Shown piece after piece: positions 43,977 to 51,385 of a stretch of DNA of 64,000 nucleotides. Source of the stretch: Bacteroidia bacterium (GTDB taxonomy: Bacteria; Bacteroidota; Bacteroidia; CAIKAF01). The stretch is from positions 19,985 through 83,984 of the forward strand of contig JACVCJ010000017.1 in the NCBI GenBank assembly GCA_016742095.1, in the 5' to 3' direction. The translations under genes were made by a program, and so were the position numbers. Every line of letters starts with the position of its first letter. Within the stretch, counting starts at the first letter, position 1. The notes below the pieces were generated by a model. It was not told the origin of the DNA. It did no database searches and was given only the letters and a program-made list of their open reading frames with translations.

Positions 43977-45007
43977 AAAAAGCCGTATTGTTATCCGGTC
44001 TGTTTCTTACGCTGTTGCCCCTGTTCCGGCTGGATAAAAGACCGCGGAGCTACCCGGCACACTTTCCCGAACCGCTCTACCGCACGGGCAGCGGCCGGCA
44101 GGATTCCCTGCAGCGGGAACTGGGGCGGGCCCTTTTTTACGACCCGCTCTTATCGGCCGACAACAGTATTTCCTGCGCCTCCTGTCATTCGCCCTACAAT
44201 GCCTTTGCCCATACCGACCACGACCTCAGTCACGGCATTGCAGACCGCATCGGCAAACGCAATGCCCCGGCGCTCTTCAACCTGGGCTGGCAGCCTTTTT
44301 ACATGTGGGATGGGGCTGTGGACCACCTGGACATGCAGGCCCTGGCGCCGATCACTCATCCCGATGAAATGGGTTCCGGTATCGGGGAGGTACTGGAAAA
44401 GCTGCGGAGTTCAGACCTGTACCCGTTCTTTTTCAAAGAGGTGTACGGCGATACCCTCATCAGCAGCGAACGTTTCCTGAAGGCCCTGGCCCGTTTCCAG
44501 CTCAGCCTCATTTCTGCTGATGCACGCTACGATCGCGTAAAACAGGGCAAAGCCGTATTCAGCGAACAGGAGCAGCGCGGCTATACCTTATTTCTTCAGC
44601 ATTGTAACAGCTGCCACCGGGAACCTTTGTTCTCTACCTACGGTCTTGCGGCCAACGGTCTGCCGCCTGATAGCACGCTCCGGGACTACGGCCGTTATAC
44701 GCTGAGCGGTCTGCCGCAGGACAGTCTCCGTTTCAAGATCCCCAGCCTGCGCAACCTGGCGTATACCTATCCGTACATGCACGACGGACGTTTTACAAAA
44801 CTGTGGCAGGTACTGAACCATTACAGCGGTATAAAAGCGGGGAGCGTACTTTCTGCGGGACTTTCCGGGCCCTTGCCCCTGCAGGCGGACGATAAGGCCG
44901 ATCTGCTGGCATTTCTTTTCACCCTGAACGATAGTACGTTCGTTTTTGATATCCGTAACCAATACCCGAAAAATATTTTTGCCCGGGACGAAGGAAAAGG
45001 ACGATAA
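43973..45007 (+). CDS. Di-haem cytochrome c peroxidase-like enzyme (MbnH/MauG family)
   Basis: 344 residues from the GTG at 43973 (GTGA overlap with the MbnP stop). The N-terminal signal is MKKAVLLSGLFLTLLPLF. Two c-type haem sites: CASCH at 68-72 and CNSCH at 211-215; distal Met/Tyr ligands are expected in the C-terminal half (YTYPYMHDGRFTKLWQVL). It is a periplasmic cytochrome c peroxidase/MauG-like protein. Adjacent to MbnP, its predicted role is oxidation of an MbnP tryptophan. The last residues (RDEGKGR) are encoded within a repeated element shared with the end of the sigma gene. Confidence 0.9.
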   Translation: MKKAVLLSGLFLTLLPLFRLDKRPRSYPAHFPEPLYRTGSGRQDSLQRELGRALFYDPLLSADNSISCASCHSPYNAFAHTDHDLSHGIADRIGKRNAPALFNLGWQPFYMWDGAVDHLDMQALAPITHPDEMGSGIGEVLEKLRSSDLYPFFFKEVYGDTLISSERFLKALARFQLSLISADARYDRVKQGKAVFSEQEQRGYTLFLQHCNSCHREPLFSTYGLAANGLPPDSTLRDYGRYTLSGLPQDSLRFKIPSLRNLAYTYPYMHDGRFTKLWQVLNHYSGIKAGSVLSAGLSGPLPLQADDKADLLAFLFTLNDSTFVFDIRNQYPKNIFARDEGKGR

Positions 45008-45018
45008 CGTCGTCTAAA
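44988..45018 (+). promoter_or_regulatory. Candidate ECF promoter, copy 2
   Basis: Second copy of the 31-bp element (27 of 31 matching 42556-42586), with the same ACGAAGGAAAAGGA start and TCGTCTAAA end. It lies at the stop codon of the di-haem gene, 20 bases before the YHYH-protein ATG. Confidence 0.5.
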
Positions 45019-45038
45019 CTTCTAAACAAACATCCTGA

Positions 45039-46415
45039 ATGAAAAAAACACTCCTGATCCTCATCACCATGTCCGGCAGTGCCCTGTCAATGGCACAGCC
45101 CGGTCCGGCCGTTACGTCCTGGCTGCAGAACACCACGGTCACGGGCAGTTATTACATGAGCGGTAATTCCACGGCCATCGGCAACGGTATCCCGGTCAAC
45201 TGCCAGAAAGTAGAATATTCGGCGAACTGGGTATACGTACACACCCATGGGATCCCGGCTTATCCTACGGGGCCTTTCCAGGACGGGAACCCTTCGCAGG
45301 CCTCCGATCAGAACGCGATCTTTAAATTACCGCTGCAGCCACAGCCCAATACGGGAACACTGACGAATACCAATGCCGGAAATATTGGTATATTCATCAA
45401 TGGCGTGGCTCTGTTCGATTACCGCGACGGCGTGGCCTGGAATACGAATACGTCTTCCCTTTGCGGGGGCCCGGGGAATGCACCCTGTCCCGGCGGTCCC
45501 AATGCGGTACAGGCCTGGAACCGCGATGCCATTCCGGCCGAAAGAGCGGGGTTCGACTGTTCCAAGGGGCACCCGGCCATGGGCAATTACCATCATCACC
45601 AGAACCCGAGCGCATTTAAACTCGATATAAATGTAATTTCCACCGTGTGCAATCTCTACGATGCAGACGGCCTGTACGTGATCGATCCGGCGCAGCATTC
45701 ACCCCTGATCGGCTATGCCTATGACGGCTACCCGGTATACGGCGCTTACGGCTATAAGAATGCCAACGGCACGGGCGGCATTGTACGCATACGTTCGGGA
45801 TACGGTCTGCGTAACATCAGCCAGCGCACGCACCATGCCGATGGTACGGATGTGGCTGACGGCCCGGCAGTGAACGGTACGTATTTCCTGGGGTATTTCC
45901 GGGAGGACCATGCATTTACGGCGCATCCCGGGCAGGAAGAATACCTCGATGAGCACAACGGCCGTTTTTGTGTAACACCCGAATATCCCAACGGTACCTA
46001 TGCCTATTTTGCCACGGTGGACAGCAATCATAATTCGGCATACCCCTATGTGGTAGGGCCTACATTCTACGGAGTGGTGAACGGCGGGAAAGTAACGTCG
46101 GTAAGCGAAACCACAACTATATACGAAAATACAACATCTATATACGAAAATGAGAACGGTCAGCCGGAAATGAACGTATTTCCCAATCCGGCCGGCGACC
46201 TGGTGGCCATACAGGTGAACGGACTGCTAAAGACCGTTCAGCAGGCCGAACTGCTCGATATGAACGGCCGGGTGCTAAGGAGTACGCGCATCAACCCGGG
46301 GCAGACCATTGCGTATTTCGACGTACAGACCCTGTATAACGGTACTTACCTGGTACGTGTTTCAGACGGCGCACAGAGCTTCAGCCGCAAGATCATTGTC
46401 CATCATACCCAGTAA
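45039..46415 (+). CDS. YHYH-domain protein secreted by the type IX system
   Basis: 458 residues. A signal peptide (MKKTLLILITMSGSALSMAQ) is followed by a YHYH domain (about 60-300), rich in His motifs: YVHTHG, GNYHHHQNPSAF and RTHHADG. A short duplicated linker (TTTIYENTTSIYENENG) leads to a type IX C-terminal sorting domain of about 75 residues starting MNVFPNPAGDLVAIQV. So the product is exported across the outer membrane and possibly attached to the surface. The His clusters suggest metal, probably copper, binding. It closes the sigma-sensor-MbnP-MbnH locus. Confidence 0.88.
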   Translation: MKKTLLILITMSGSALSMAQPGPAVTSWLQNTTVTGSYYMSGNSTAIGNGIPVNCQKVEYSANWVYVHTHGIPAYPTGPFQDGNPSQASDQNAIFKLPLQPQPNTGTLTNTNAGNIGIFINGVALFDYRDGVAWNTNTSSLCGGPGNAPCPGGPNAVQAWNRDAIPAERAGFDCSKGHPAMGNYHHHQNPSAFKLDINVISTVCNLYDADGLYVIDPAQHSPLIGYAYDGYPVYGAYGYKNANGTGGIVRIRSGYGLRNISQRTHHADGTDVADGPAVNGTYFLGYFREDHAFTAHPGQEEYLDEHNGRFCVTPEYPNGTYAYFATVDSNHNSAYPYVVGPTFYGVVNGGKVTSVSETTTIYENTTSIYENENGQPEMNVFPNPAGDLVAIQVNGLLKTVQQAELLDMNGRVLRSTRINPGQTIAYFDVQTLYNGTYLVRVSDGAQSFSRKIIVHHTQ

Positions 46416-46440
46416 AGCGGATACCTGCACACCCTTTCAA

Positions 46441-46721
46441 GTGCAGAGCGCAGCGCCGGCAGCGGCATAAAAGGAGAACGGGAGAAACTGGCGTCCTGTT
46501 ACCGGAATTCCCTTATTCTTGCTGTAGAAAACGACTGCCATACCATTGCATTCCCGAATATAAGTACGGGTATATACCGGTTCCCTAAAGAAGAGGCCGC
46601 TGTTATTGCGGTACGTACAGTTAAAGAGTTCCTTGATACGGAAACGACGATGAGCAAAGTGACCTTCGTTTGCTTCGATGAAGAAAATTACAATGCTGTA
46701 CAAAAAATAATTTCCGCATAG
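46441..46721 (+). pseudogene. Truncated macro-domain (ADP-ribose-binding) gene remnant
   Basis: An in-frame stretch without any usable start reads GEREKLASCYRNSLILAVEN, then HTIAFPNISTGIYRFPKEEA, then AVIAVRTVKEFL, and ends with a stop at 46719-46721. This is the C-terminal half of a YmdB-type macro domain: CYRNSL helix, IAFPxISTGxYxxP loop that contacts ADP-ribose, TVxxFL helix and a final VTFVCF strand. The N-terminal half with the catalytic Asn/Gly loop is missing. The upstream sequence runs directly into the 3' flank of the YHYH gene, so a deletion or rearrangement removed the 5' end. Confidence 0.75.
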
Positions 46722-46830
46722 TTCCGGAAGCCGCCGGGGGCCCTTGATTTTATGTATATACGAAAATTATGATAATGCATGTGCCGAATGAAAATAAAAT
46801 GTACATGTGTTTTCTTACTACCTTGCCGTT

Positions 46831-47397
46831 ATGATAACTGCCTACCTTGAAAGCACAGGTATCCTCGGCCCCGCGGAAATAGAACAGGTGTTGCCTTTTC
46901 ACCGCGAACGCACCCTGAAAAAGAACGATCTTTTTGTCCGCGAAGGCGAATACTGCCGCGAAGTAGCCTTTGTAAACTCGGGCATTTTCCGTTCGTTCTA
47001 TACGTCAGACGAGGGAGAGGAGATCACCTATTGTTTCCGTTTCCCGGGAGAGTTTGTCACAGCCTATTCGGCTTTTATTACCGGGGAGCCCAGCCTGGAG
47101 AACATGCAGGCCATCAGTGCGGCTACGCTTACGGTGATCCGTAAAGAAGACCTGGACCGTTTGAGTGCAGCGAATCCGGCCTGGCTGCGGCTTATGAAAA
47201 CGATGGCCGAACAGGAGTTCATCGGCCTGGAAAAACGGGTGTTCCAGTTACAGCGGATGCAGGCGGCGGAACGTTACCGCATGCTGCTGGAGTACCAGCC
47301 CGAATATGTACAGAACATTCCCCTGCAATACCTGGCCTCGTACCTGGGCATCAGTCAGCGGCACCTGAGCCGCATCCGGAAGGACCTCGTTTTTTAG
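46831..47397 (+). CDS. Crp/Fnr-family transcriptional regulator
   Basis: 188 residues from the ATG at 46831 (MITAYLESTGILGPAEIEQV); the earlier in-frame ATG at 46807 lies in an upstream TACTACCTTG element and is rejected. Cyclic-nucleotide-binding-like beta-roll at about 20-110 (FVREGEYCREVAFVNSGIFR) without the Crp cAMP-binding RxS motif, then a dimerisation helix and C-terminal winged helix with IPLQYLASYLGISQRHLSRI. It heads a same-strand cluster with an NAD(P)H oxidoreductase and a DoxX protein, which it probably regulates. Ligand unknown. Confidence 0.88.
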   Translation: MITAYLESTGILGPAEIEQVLPFHRERTLKKNDLFVREGEYCREVAFVNSGIFRSFYTSDEGEEITYCFRFPGEFVTAYSAFITGEPSLENMQAISAATLTVIRKEDLDRLSAANPAWLRLMKTMAEQEFIGLEKRVFQLQRMQAAERYRMLLEYQPEYVQNIPLQYLASYLGISQRHLSRIRKDLVF

Positions 47398-47430
47398 ACA
47401 TTTGTCCTGTGTGCCCGCGAAAGGCGGACC

Positions 47431-47438
47431 TACCTTTG
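47431..47438 (+). promoter_or_regulatory. Bacteroidota -7 element for the NAD(P)H oxidoreductase
   Basis: TACCTTTG, exact TAnnTTTG, only 4 bases before the ATG at 47443, indicating a leaderless or very short 5' end, or a regulated start. Confidence 0.45.
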
Positions 47439-47442
47439 CGGT

Positions 47443-48018
47443 ATGAAAATTCTGATCATCAACGGGCATCCCGATCCGCGATCTTTTAATGCCGCTTTGG
47501 CAGCAATGTACAAAAAAGGCGCCCTCGAGAGCGGGGCCGAACTGGAAGAGATCGTTGTCGCCGCGCTACAGTTCGATCCGAACCTGCGCTCCGGTTACCG
47601 TAAACGTATGGAACCGGAACCTGATCTGCAGGAGGCCTGGCAGAAGATCCTGCGGGCCGATCACCTGGTTTGGGTGCACCCGGTGTGGTGGGGCGGTCTG
47701 CCGGCGCTGACCAAAGGCTTTGTGGACCGGCTTTTCCTGCCCGGTATGGCTTTCCGTTACCGCGAAAATTCCGTTTTCTGGGATAAACTGCTGAAGGGAA
47801 GAACGGCCCGTATCCTTACCACGCTCGATCAGCCCGGCTGGTATTATCGCCTGGCTTTCGGCCGCCCGAGTGTGAACCAGCTGCGGCGTTCCATTCTGGA
47901 ATTCTGTGGTATAAAACCTGTGAAAGTGACGTATTTCGGTATCATCCGCAATTCAAAAGCAGAAGAGCGCGAAAAATGGCTGCAGAAAGCCTATCGCCTG
48001 GGCCGGAAAATGGCCTGA
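47443..48018 (+). CDS. NAD(P)H-dependent oxidoreductase, flavodoxin-like fold
   Basis: 191 residues, cytosolic FMN or FAD quinone/nitro-type reductase of the NQO1/MdaB-like group. MKILIINGHPDPRSFNAAL is the phosphate-binding loop; LVWVHPVWWGGLPALTKGF is the conserved flavin-contacting segment with the WGG turn; GRTARILTTLDQPGW is the third flavin loop. It lies 45 bases after the Crp/Fnr regulator and before a DoxX-type membrane protein, a plausible electrophile-stress unit. Confidence 0.88.
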   Translation: MKILIINGHPDPRSFNAALAAMYKKGALESGAELEEIVVAALQFDPNLRSGYRKRMEPEPDLQEAWQKILRADHLVWVHPVWWGGLPALTKGFVDRLFLPGMAFRYRENSVFWDKLLKGRTARILTTLDQPGWYYRLAFGRPSVNQLRRSILEFCGIKPVKVTYFGIIRNSKAEEREKWLQKAYRLGRKMA

Positions 48019-48095
48019 TCTTTCCTGATTTTTTTGTACACTTGTGTAAGCAGCGTTTCTTAAACCTGTTTAAGATCTCCCGGGTATACAGATCG

Positions 48096-48103
48096 TAACT
48101 TTG
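48096..48103 (+). promoter_or_regulatory. Bacteroidota -7 element for the DoxX gene
   Basis: TAACTTTG, exact TAnnTTTG, 15 bases before the ATG at 48118. Confidence 0.5.
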
Positions 48104-48117
48104 CTAAAACATTTGTT

Positions 48118-48564
48118 ATGCAACTGCAGAAAATAAGTCAGCTCATACTGCGTGTGGTACTTGCGGCCACTTTTCTTTCGGCCGTGGCCGATCGTTTCGG
48201 ATTCTGGGGCGCGCCGGGAGAACCGGGTGTGGCCTGGGGCAACTGGGAGAACTTCCGGGTGTATTCCAACAGCCTGAACAGCTTTGTGCCCGAGTCGGCG
48301 GGCGATGTGCTGGCCATCGTTGCCACGGTGCTCGAAGTGCTGTTTGCCCTGCTGTTGCTGGCAGGCTTTAAAACCCGGTTTACGGCCCTGTGTTCGGCCG
48401 TGCTGCTGGGACTTTTTGCCTTTTCCATGAGTATGAGCCTGGGCATAAAAGCGCCGTTTGATTATTCGGTATGGACGGGCGCCGCGGCGGCACTGCTGCT
48501 GGCCGCTCAGCCTTATTATGCCTGGAGCCTCGACGCAGGGTTGCAGGGGCGCAGGAATACGTGA
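48118..48564 (+). CDS. DoxX-family integral membrane protein
   Basis: 148 residues with four predicted transmembrane helices (near 8-25, 62-82, 92-110 and 120-135). DoxX-like signatures are LILRVVLAATFLSAVADRFG at the start and ALLLLAGFKTRFTALCSAVL in the second/third helix. DoxX proteins occur in thiosulphate:quinone oxidoreductase and in many oxidative-stress clusters without established activity. It follows the NAD(P)H reductase but has its own -7 element. Confidence 0.85.
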   Translation: MQLQKISQLILRVVLAATFLSAVADRFGFWGAPGEPGVAWGNWENFRVYSNSLNSFVPESAGDVLAIVATVLEVLFALLLLAGFKTRFTALCSAVLLGLFAFSMSMSLGIKAPFDYSVWTGAAAALLLAAQPYYAWSLDAGLQGRRNT

Positions 48565-48627
48565 TACTTTGCAGAAATTCCTGCCGGTGGATATCGATCA
48601 CCCGGTATGACAGGACGCATAAAAAGA

Positions 48628-48661
48628 GGGCGTCTCCCTGCGGGTCGGGCTTTCCGCTTTT
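48628..48661. repeat. Left inverted copy of an intergenic repeat
   Basis: This segment (CCCTGCGGGTCGGGCT core) is the reverse complement of the right copy around 51053-51088, with about 30 of 36 positions matching. It borders the low-GC cassette at its left end, adjoining the stop of the DJ-1 pseudogene. Confidence 0.6.
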
Positions 48662-49344
48662 ATTTTTTCAGTTGTTCCATTACTACTTTCGCAATTTCTT
48701 TTGAACTGAATGGGTTTTGTCCTGTGATCAGATTTCCGTCCACAACAACTTTTGATGTCATTGGAATAAATGCTTTTGTGTATTTTGAAGTTCTTTTTTT
48801 CAGTTCGGCTTCAAGGTTGAACGGAACTTCCTTTTTGCGTTTTGCTAAACTTTCTTCAAACCAATTAAATCCTGTAATAGTTTTATCTTTCACTAAATAC
48901 TCGCCATTAGAAAGTTTTACGTTCAAAAGCCCGCTTACTCCGTGACAAACCGCAGCAACAATTTTTTTGCTTTCGTATTGCTCTTTGATGATGTTTTGTA
49001 AAACGGTATCGTTCGGAAAGTCATACATTGTTCCGTGTCCGCCTGCCAGATAAACAACGTCAAACGGTTGTCCTGCAACTTCGCTCAAACTTTTGGTGTT
49101 TTGCAACAACTTCATAAAATTTGTGTCTGCGTAATATTCCTTATGACATTTTGTCTATCAACATTGGTTTAAGACTTTCGGGGTCGAGAGGAATGTTCCC
49201 GCCCTGAGGACTTGCAATTGTTACTTCGTAACCCTGCTCTTTTGCACGGTGATAAATATGTGCCAATTCACTTAACCACAAACCTGTTGGCAGGTTCCCG
49301 CTTTCATACATAGCGACATTGGTAACTATAATCAGAATTTTCAT
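48660..49344 (-). pseudogene. Frameshifted DJ-1/PfpI-type glutamine amidotransferase-like gene
   Basis: Two adjoining frames make one protein. The N-terminal 67 residues (MKILIIVTNVAMYESGNLPT ... LDPESLKPMLIDKMS) end at 49141. The C-terminal part from about 49140 encodes EYYADTNFMKLLQNTKSL, DVVYLAGGHGTMYDF, the nucleophile elbow IVAAVCHGVSGLL and DKTITGFNWFEESL. One surplus T (or a two-base loss) after the ATGTCA at the junction breaks the frame. The whole would be about 228 residues, the normal size of this DJ-1/PfpI subfamily. Overlaps the upstream epimerase stop by 4 bases. Could be a sequencing error or real inactivation. Confidence 0.8.
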
Positions 49345-50276
49345 AATTGTTGTTTTTGTTCGTTTAAAATGTTTGTAATGCCTTCCCGATAAGTCGTGAA
49401 CTTAAACCCGGGAAATGTTTTTTTGAATTTATCGGAAATAAAAATGTTGTCATACCTGTAGCGTGGTAAAAGTTCCTGCAACTCTTTTGCCTGTTTGTTG
49501 AACAAACTGCCTAATCGGAACTGCCACATTTTTAGAACAGAATAGTTGAACTCTTTTTGATGAATTTCTGAAACAAGATCTATCAGTTCTTTATATGTTG
49601 GTCTGTCGTCATCACAAGGCAAATGCCATGTTTGATTATACGCACCTGGCGTATTACCGATTAACGCCATTGCCCGGCTTGCATCAGGTGTAAAGATCAA
49701 CGTCCGTTTTGTATTATCGTTAATGGGAACTTTTAGTTTTTTGCCTTGTTTGATGTTGTTGAAAATCAATGTGTTGGTTATGCTTTGGGTTTTTCCTGTA
49801 CCGTAAAATTCGGGTGCCCGGCAAATAACCGCTTCGATGTTTTTATTGTTTATTTCGTCTAACAACATTGTGGCCATTTTTCCTCTTACGTTTGATTTTT
49901 GTCCGACAGGAACAAACGGGCTTTCTTCTGTTTGCGGTTCGCTGTTTTTTGCATACATATACGTATTGTCAAAAAACACCAACTTCGTCTTATGTTTTTT
50001 ATAGGCTTCAATTACGTTTTTCATCATAACTGGGAACTGTTCCGTCCACACTTGAGCGTTCATCGGCAAGCCAGCTGTCAAATAAGCGATTTCGCTGCCT
50101 GCAACGGCTTTGTCCGTTGCTTGTGCGTCTAATAGATCAGCAATAAAAAGTTGGTCGGTGTCGTTTACTTTTTTAGGATCTCTGCTTACCAGGCGAATAT
50201 CAGTCGTGTAATTTTTATGCAGTTCCTTTGCTAATTCGTCTGCTATTTGTCCGTTTGCTCCGAGTATTGTTTGCAT
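49341..50276 (-). CDS. NAD-dependent epimerase/dehydratase-family protein (SDR)
   Basis: 311 residues from the ATG at 50276 (MQTILGANGQIADELAKELH). Rossmann fold with glycine-rich GANGQIA, a YxxxK active site (YMYAK) in NTYMYAKNSEP and a substrate domain near the C-terminus. It resembles atypical extended SDRs acting as nucleotide-sugar or quinone-type oxidoreductases; substrate unknown. Composition is lower than the core genes (25 of 60 G+C in one counted line). Member of a three-gene minus-strand cassette with Crp/Fnr upstream and the DJ-1 pseudogene downstream. Confidence 0.85.
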   Translation of the reverse strand: MQTILGANGQIADELAKELHKNYTTDIRLVSRDPKKVNDTDQLFIADLLDAQATDKAVAGSEIAYLTAGLPMNAQVWTEQFPVMMKNVIEAYKKHKTKLVFFDNTYMYAKNSEPQTEESPFVPVGQKSNVRGKMATMLLDEINNKNIEAVICRAPEFYGTGKTQSITNTLIFNNIKQGKKLKVPINDNTKRTLIFTPDASRAMALIGNTPGAYNQTWHLPCDDDRPTYKELIDLVSEIHQKEFNYSVLKMWQFRLGSLFNKQAKELQELLPRYRYDNIFISDKFKKTFPGFKFTTYREGITNILNEQKQQL

Positions 50277-50346
50277 ACCTGTTTTATAACTCTCGTTTTC
50301 AGGAGCAAAGGTCAAACTATTTGCAAAGCGAAACAATGAACCCAGG

Positions 50347-50928
50347 TTAATAAATGCGTCTTCGTATTCTGCTCAACGCTTGTGGCGTGACTCCGATATA
50401 CGAAGCAATGTATTTCAGCGGAACTTTTTGTAAGAGTTCTGGTTGTTCGTTGAATAAATTCAAGTAACGCTGTTCGGCTGTTAAGTTTAGGAGTGAAAGT
50501 TCCCGTTTCTGTTTTTTCAAAAACAATTCTTCGCCTGCTTGCCGCCCGATGATGTTGCCCAATTCGGTTTCTTTGTATATGGTTTGCAGGTCGCTGTATG
50601 TCATTCGCCAAAGCACCGTGTCCGTCAGGGTTTCAATATTGTACGTCGATGGCGTTTGCGTTAAAAATGAGTCATAGGCACTTAAAAATCCGGTGTCGAA
50701 AACGATATTGAACGTTACGTCATTTTCTTCTTTGGGAATGTAAAATCGTGCAACTCCGCTTTCAATGAAATTGAGATAGTTCTCGGTTTGTCCTGCTTTT
50801 GAAAGTATGTGCTTTTTCGGAATTTCCTGCCTGACGAGTTTCGGCAAAATAATTTCCCAGTCTTTTTCACCCGGAATGTGTCCTGCCAGACGGGAACTGT
50901 CTTTTAAGTATGCTTTCAGTTGTTCCAT
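50347..50928 (-). CDS. Crp/Fnr-family regulator of the low-GC cassette
   Basis: 193 residues. cNMP-binding-like beta roll at about 30-120 (KHILSKAGQTENYLNFIESG, FNIVFDTGFLSAYDSFLTQT), then a long helix and a C-terminal winged helix (YIASYIGVTPQALSRIRRRI). It differs clearly from the regulator at 46831 but has the same domain layout, and each heads a redox-type gene set. Transcription of the cassette runs from here to the DJ-1 gene. AT-rich codon choice suggests acquisition by transfer. Confidence 0.86.
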   Translation of the reverse strand: MEQLKAYLKDSSRLAGHIPGEKDWEIILPKLVRQEIPKKHILSKAGQTENYLNFIESGVARFYIPKEENDVTFNIVFDTGFLSAYDSFLTQTPSTYNIETLTDTVLWRMTYSDLQTIYKETELGNIIGRQAGEELFLKKQKRELSLLNLTAEQRYLNLFNEQPELLQKVPLKYIASYIGVTPQALSRIRRRIY

Positions 50929-51010
50929 TCGTCATCAAAATTATACAAATAACTCAATTGCCTGTCGGGTTGACGTAGATATCTGCCATTCAGGTATTTG
51001 CAGTTGCGTG

Positions 51011-51088
51011 AGGGATAGAAGCGGAAATCCTTTTGTGAGGAACGAGCAAAAGATTATAGCGGATAGCCCGACCCGCAGGGGCACGCCC
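51011..51088. repeat. Right copy of the intergenic repeat
   Basis: It begins AGGGATAGAAGCGGAAATCC (51011-51030) and ends with a GCGGATAGCCCGACCCGCAG block near 51059-51078 and CACGCCC. The 3' third is inverted relative to 48628-48661. I recall similar sequences dispersed between genes in many Bacteroidota genomes. It bounds the low-GC cassette on its right. Confidence 0.6.
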
Positions 51089-51101
51089 AGAAGCGAATGC
51101 C

Positions 51102-51341
51102 ATGATCCTGACGTATACATATGAAGGCCGTAATTACAGCAGTACAAAGACAGCCGTAAAAGTGGAAAGAAAGAAGCCTGACGACCGTATTTTTGAATTG
51201 CCGGACCTGCCAGGGAAGAAGTGGATATTTTACATGTACTTGTCTGATCACCCGTGGACATTTTCCCCGAAGCGGGTAATTTTCTACCGTTGTAGTCACC
51301 GCATTCAATTTTTTAATTTGCTTATTTTCATTCATTTATAA
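51102..51341 (+). CDS. Possible orphan open reading frame, low support
   Basis: 79 codons from an ATG (MILTYTYEGRNYSSTKTAVK) immediately beyond the right repeat. The N-terminal half looks protein-like (strand-rich, charged) but the C-terminal half reads as low-information and lacks any family signal. It may be the 3' remains of a gene cut by the insertion of the repeat or cassette. No convincing start signal was found. Confidence 0.2.
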   Translation: MILTYTYEGRNYSSTKTAVKVERKKPDDRIFELPDLPGKKWIFYMYLSDHPWTFSPKRVIFYRCSHRIQFFNLLIFIHL

Positions 51342-51385
51342 TTTTTGGGCTGCTCTTTGTCTTTTCTTTCATCAAACCTTGGCGT

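Noticed and set aside
46437..46703. 88-codon minus-strand frame
   Set aside because: It is the antisense of the macro-domain remnant, which reads as a clear protein family on the plus strand.
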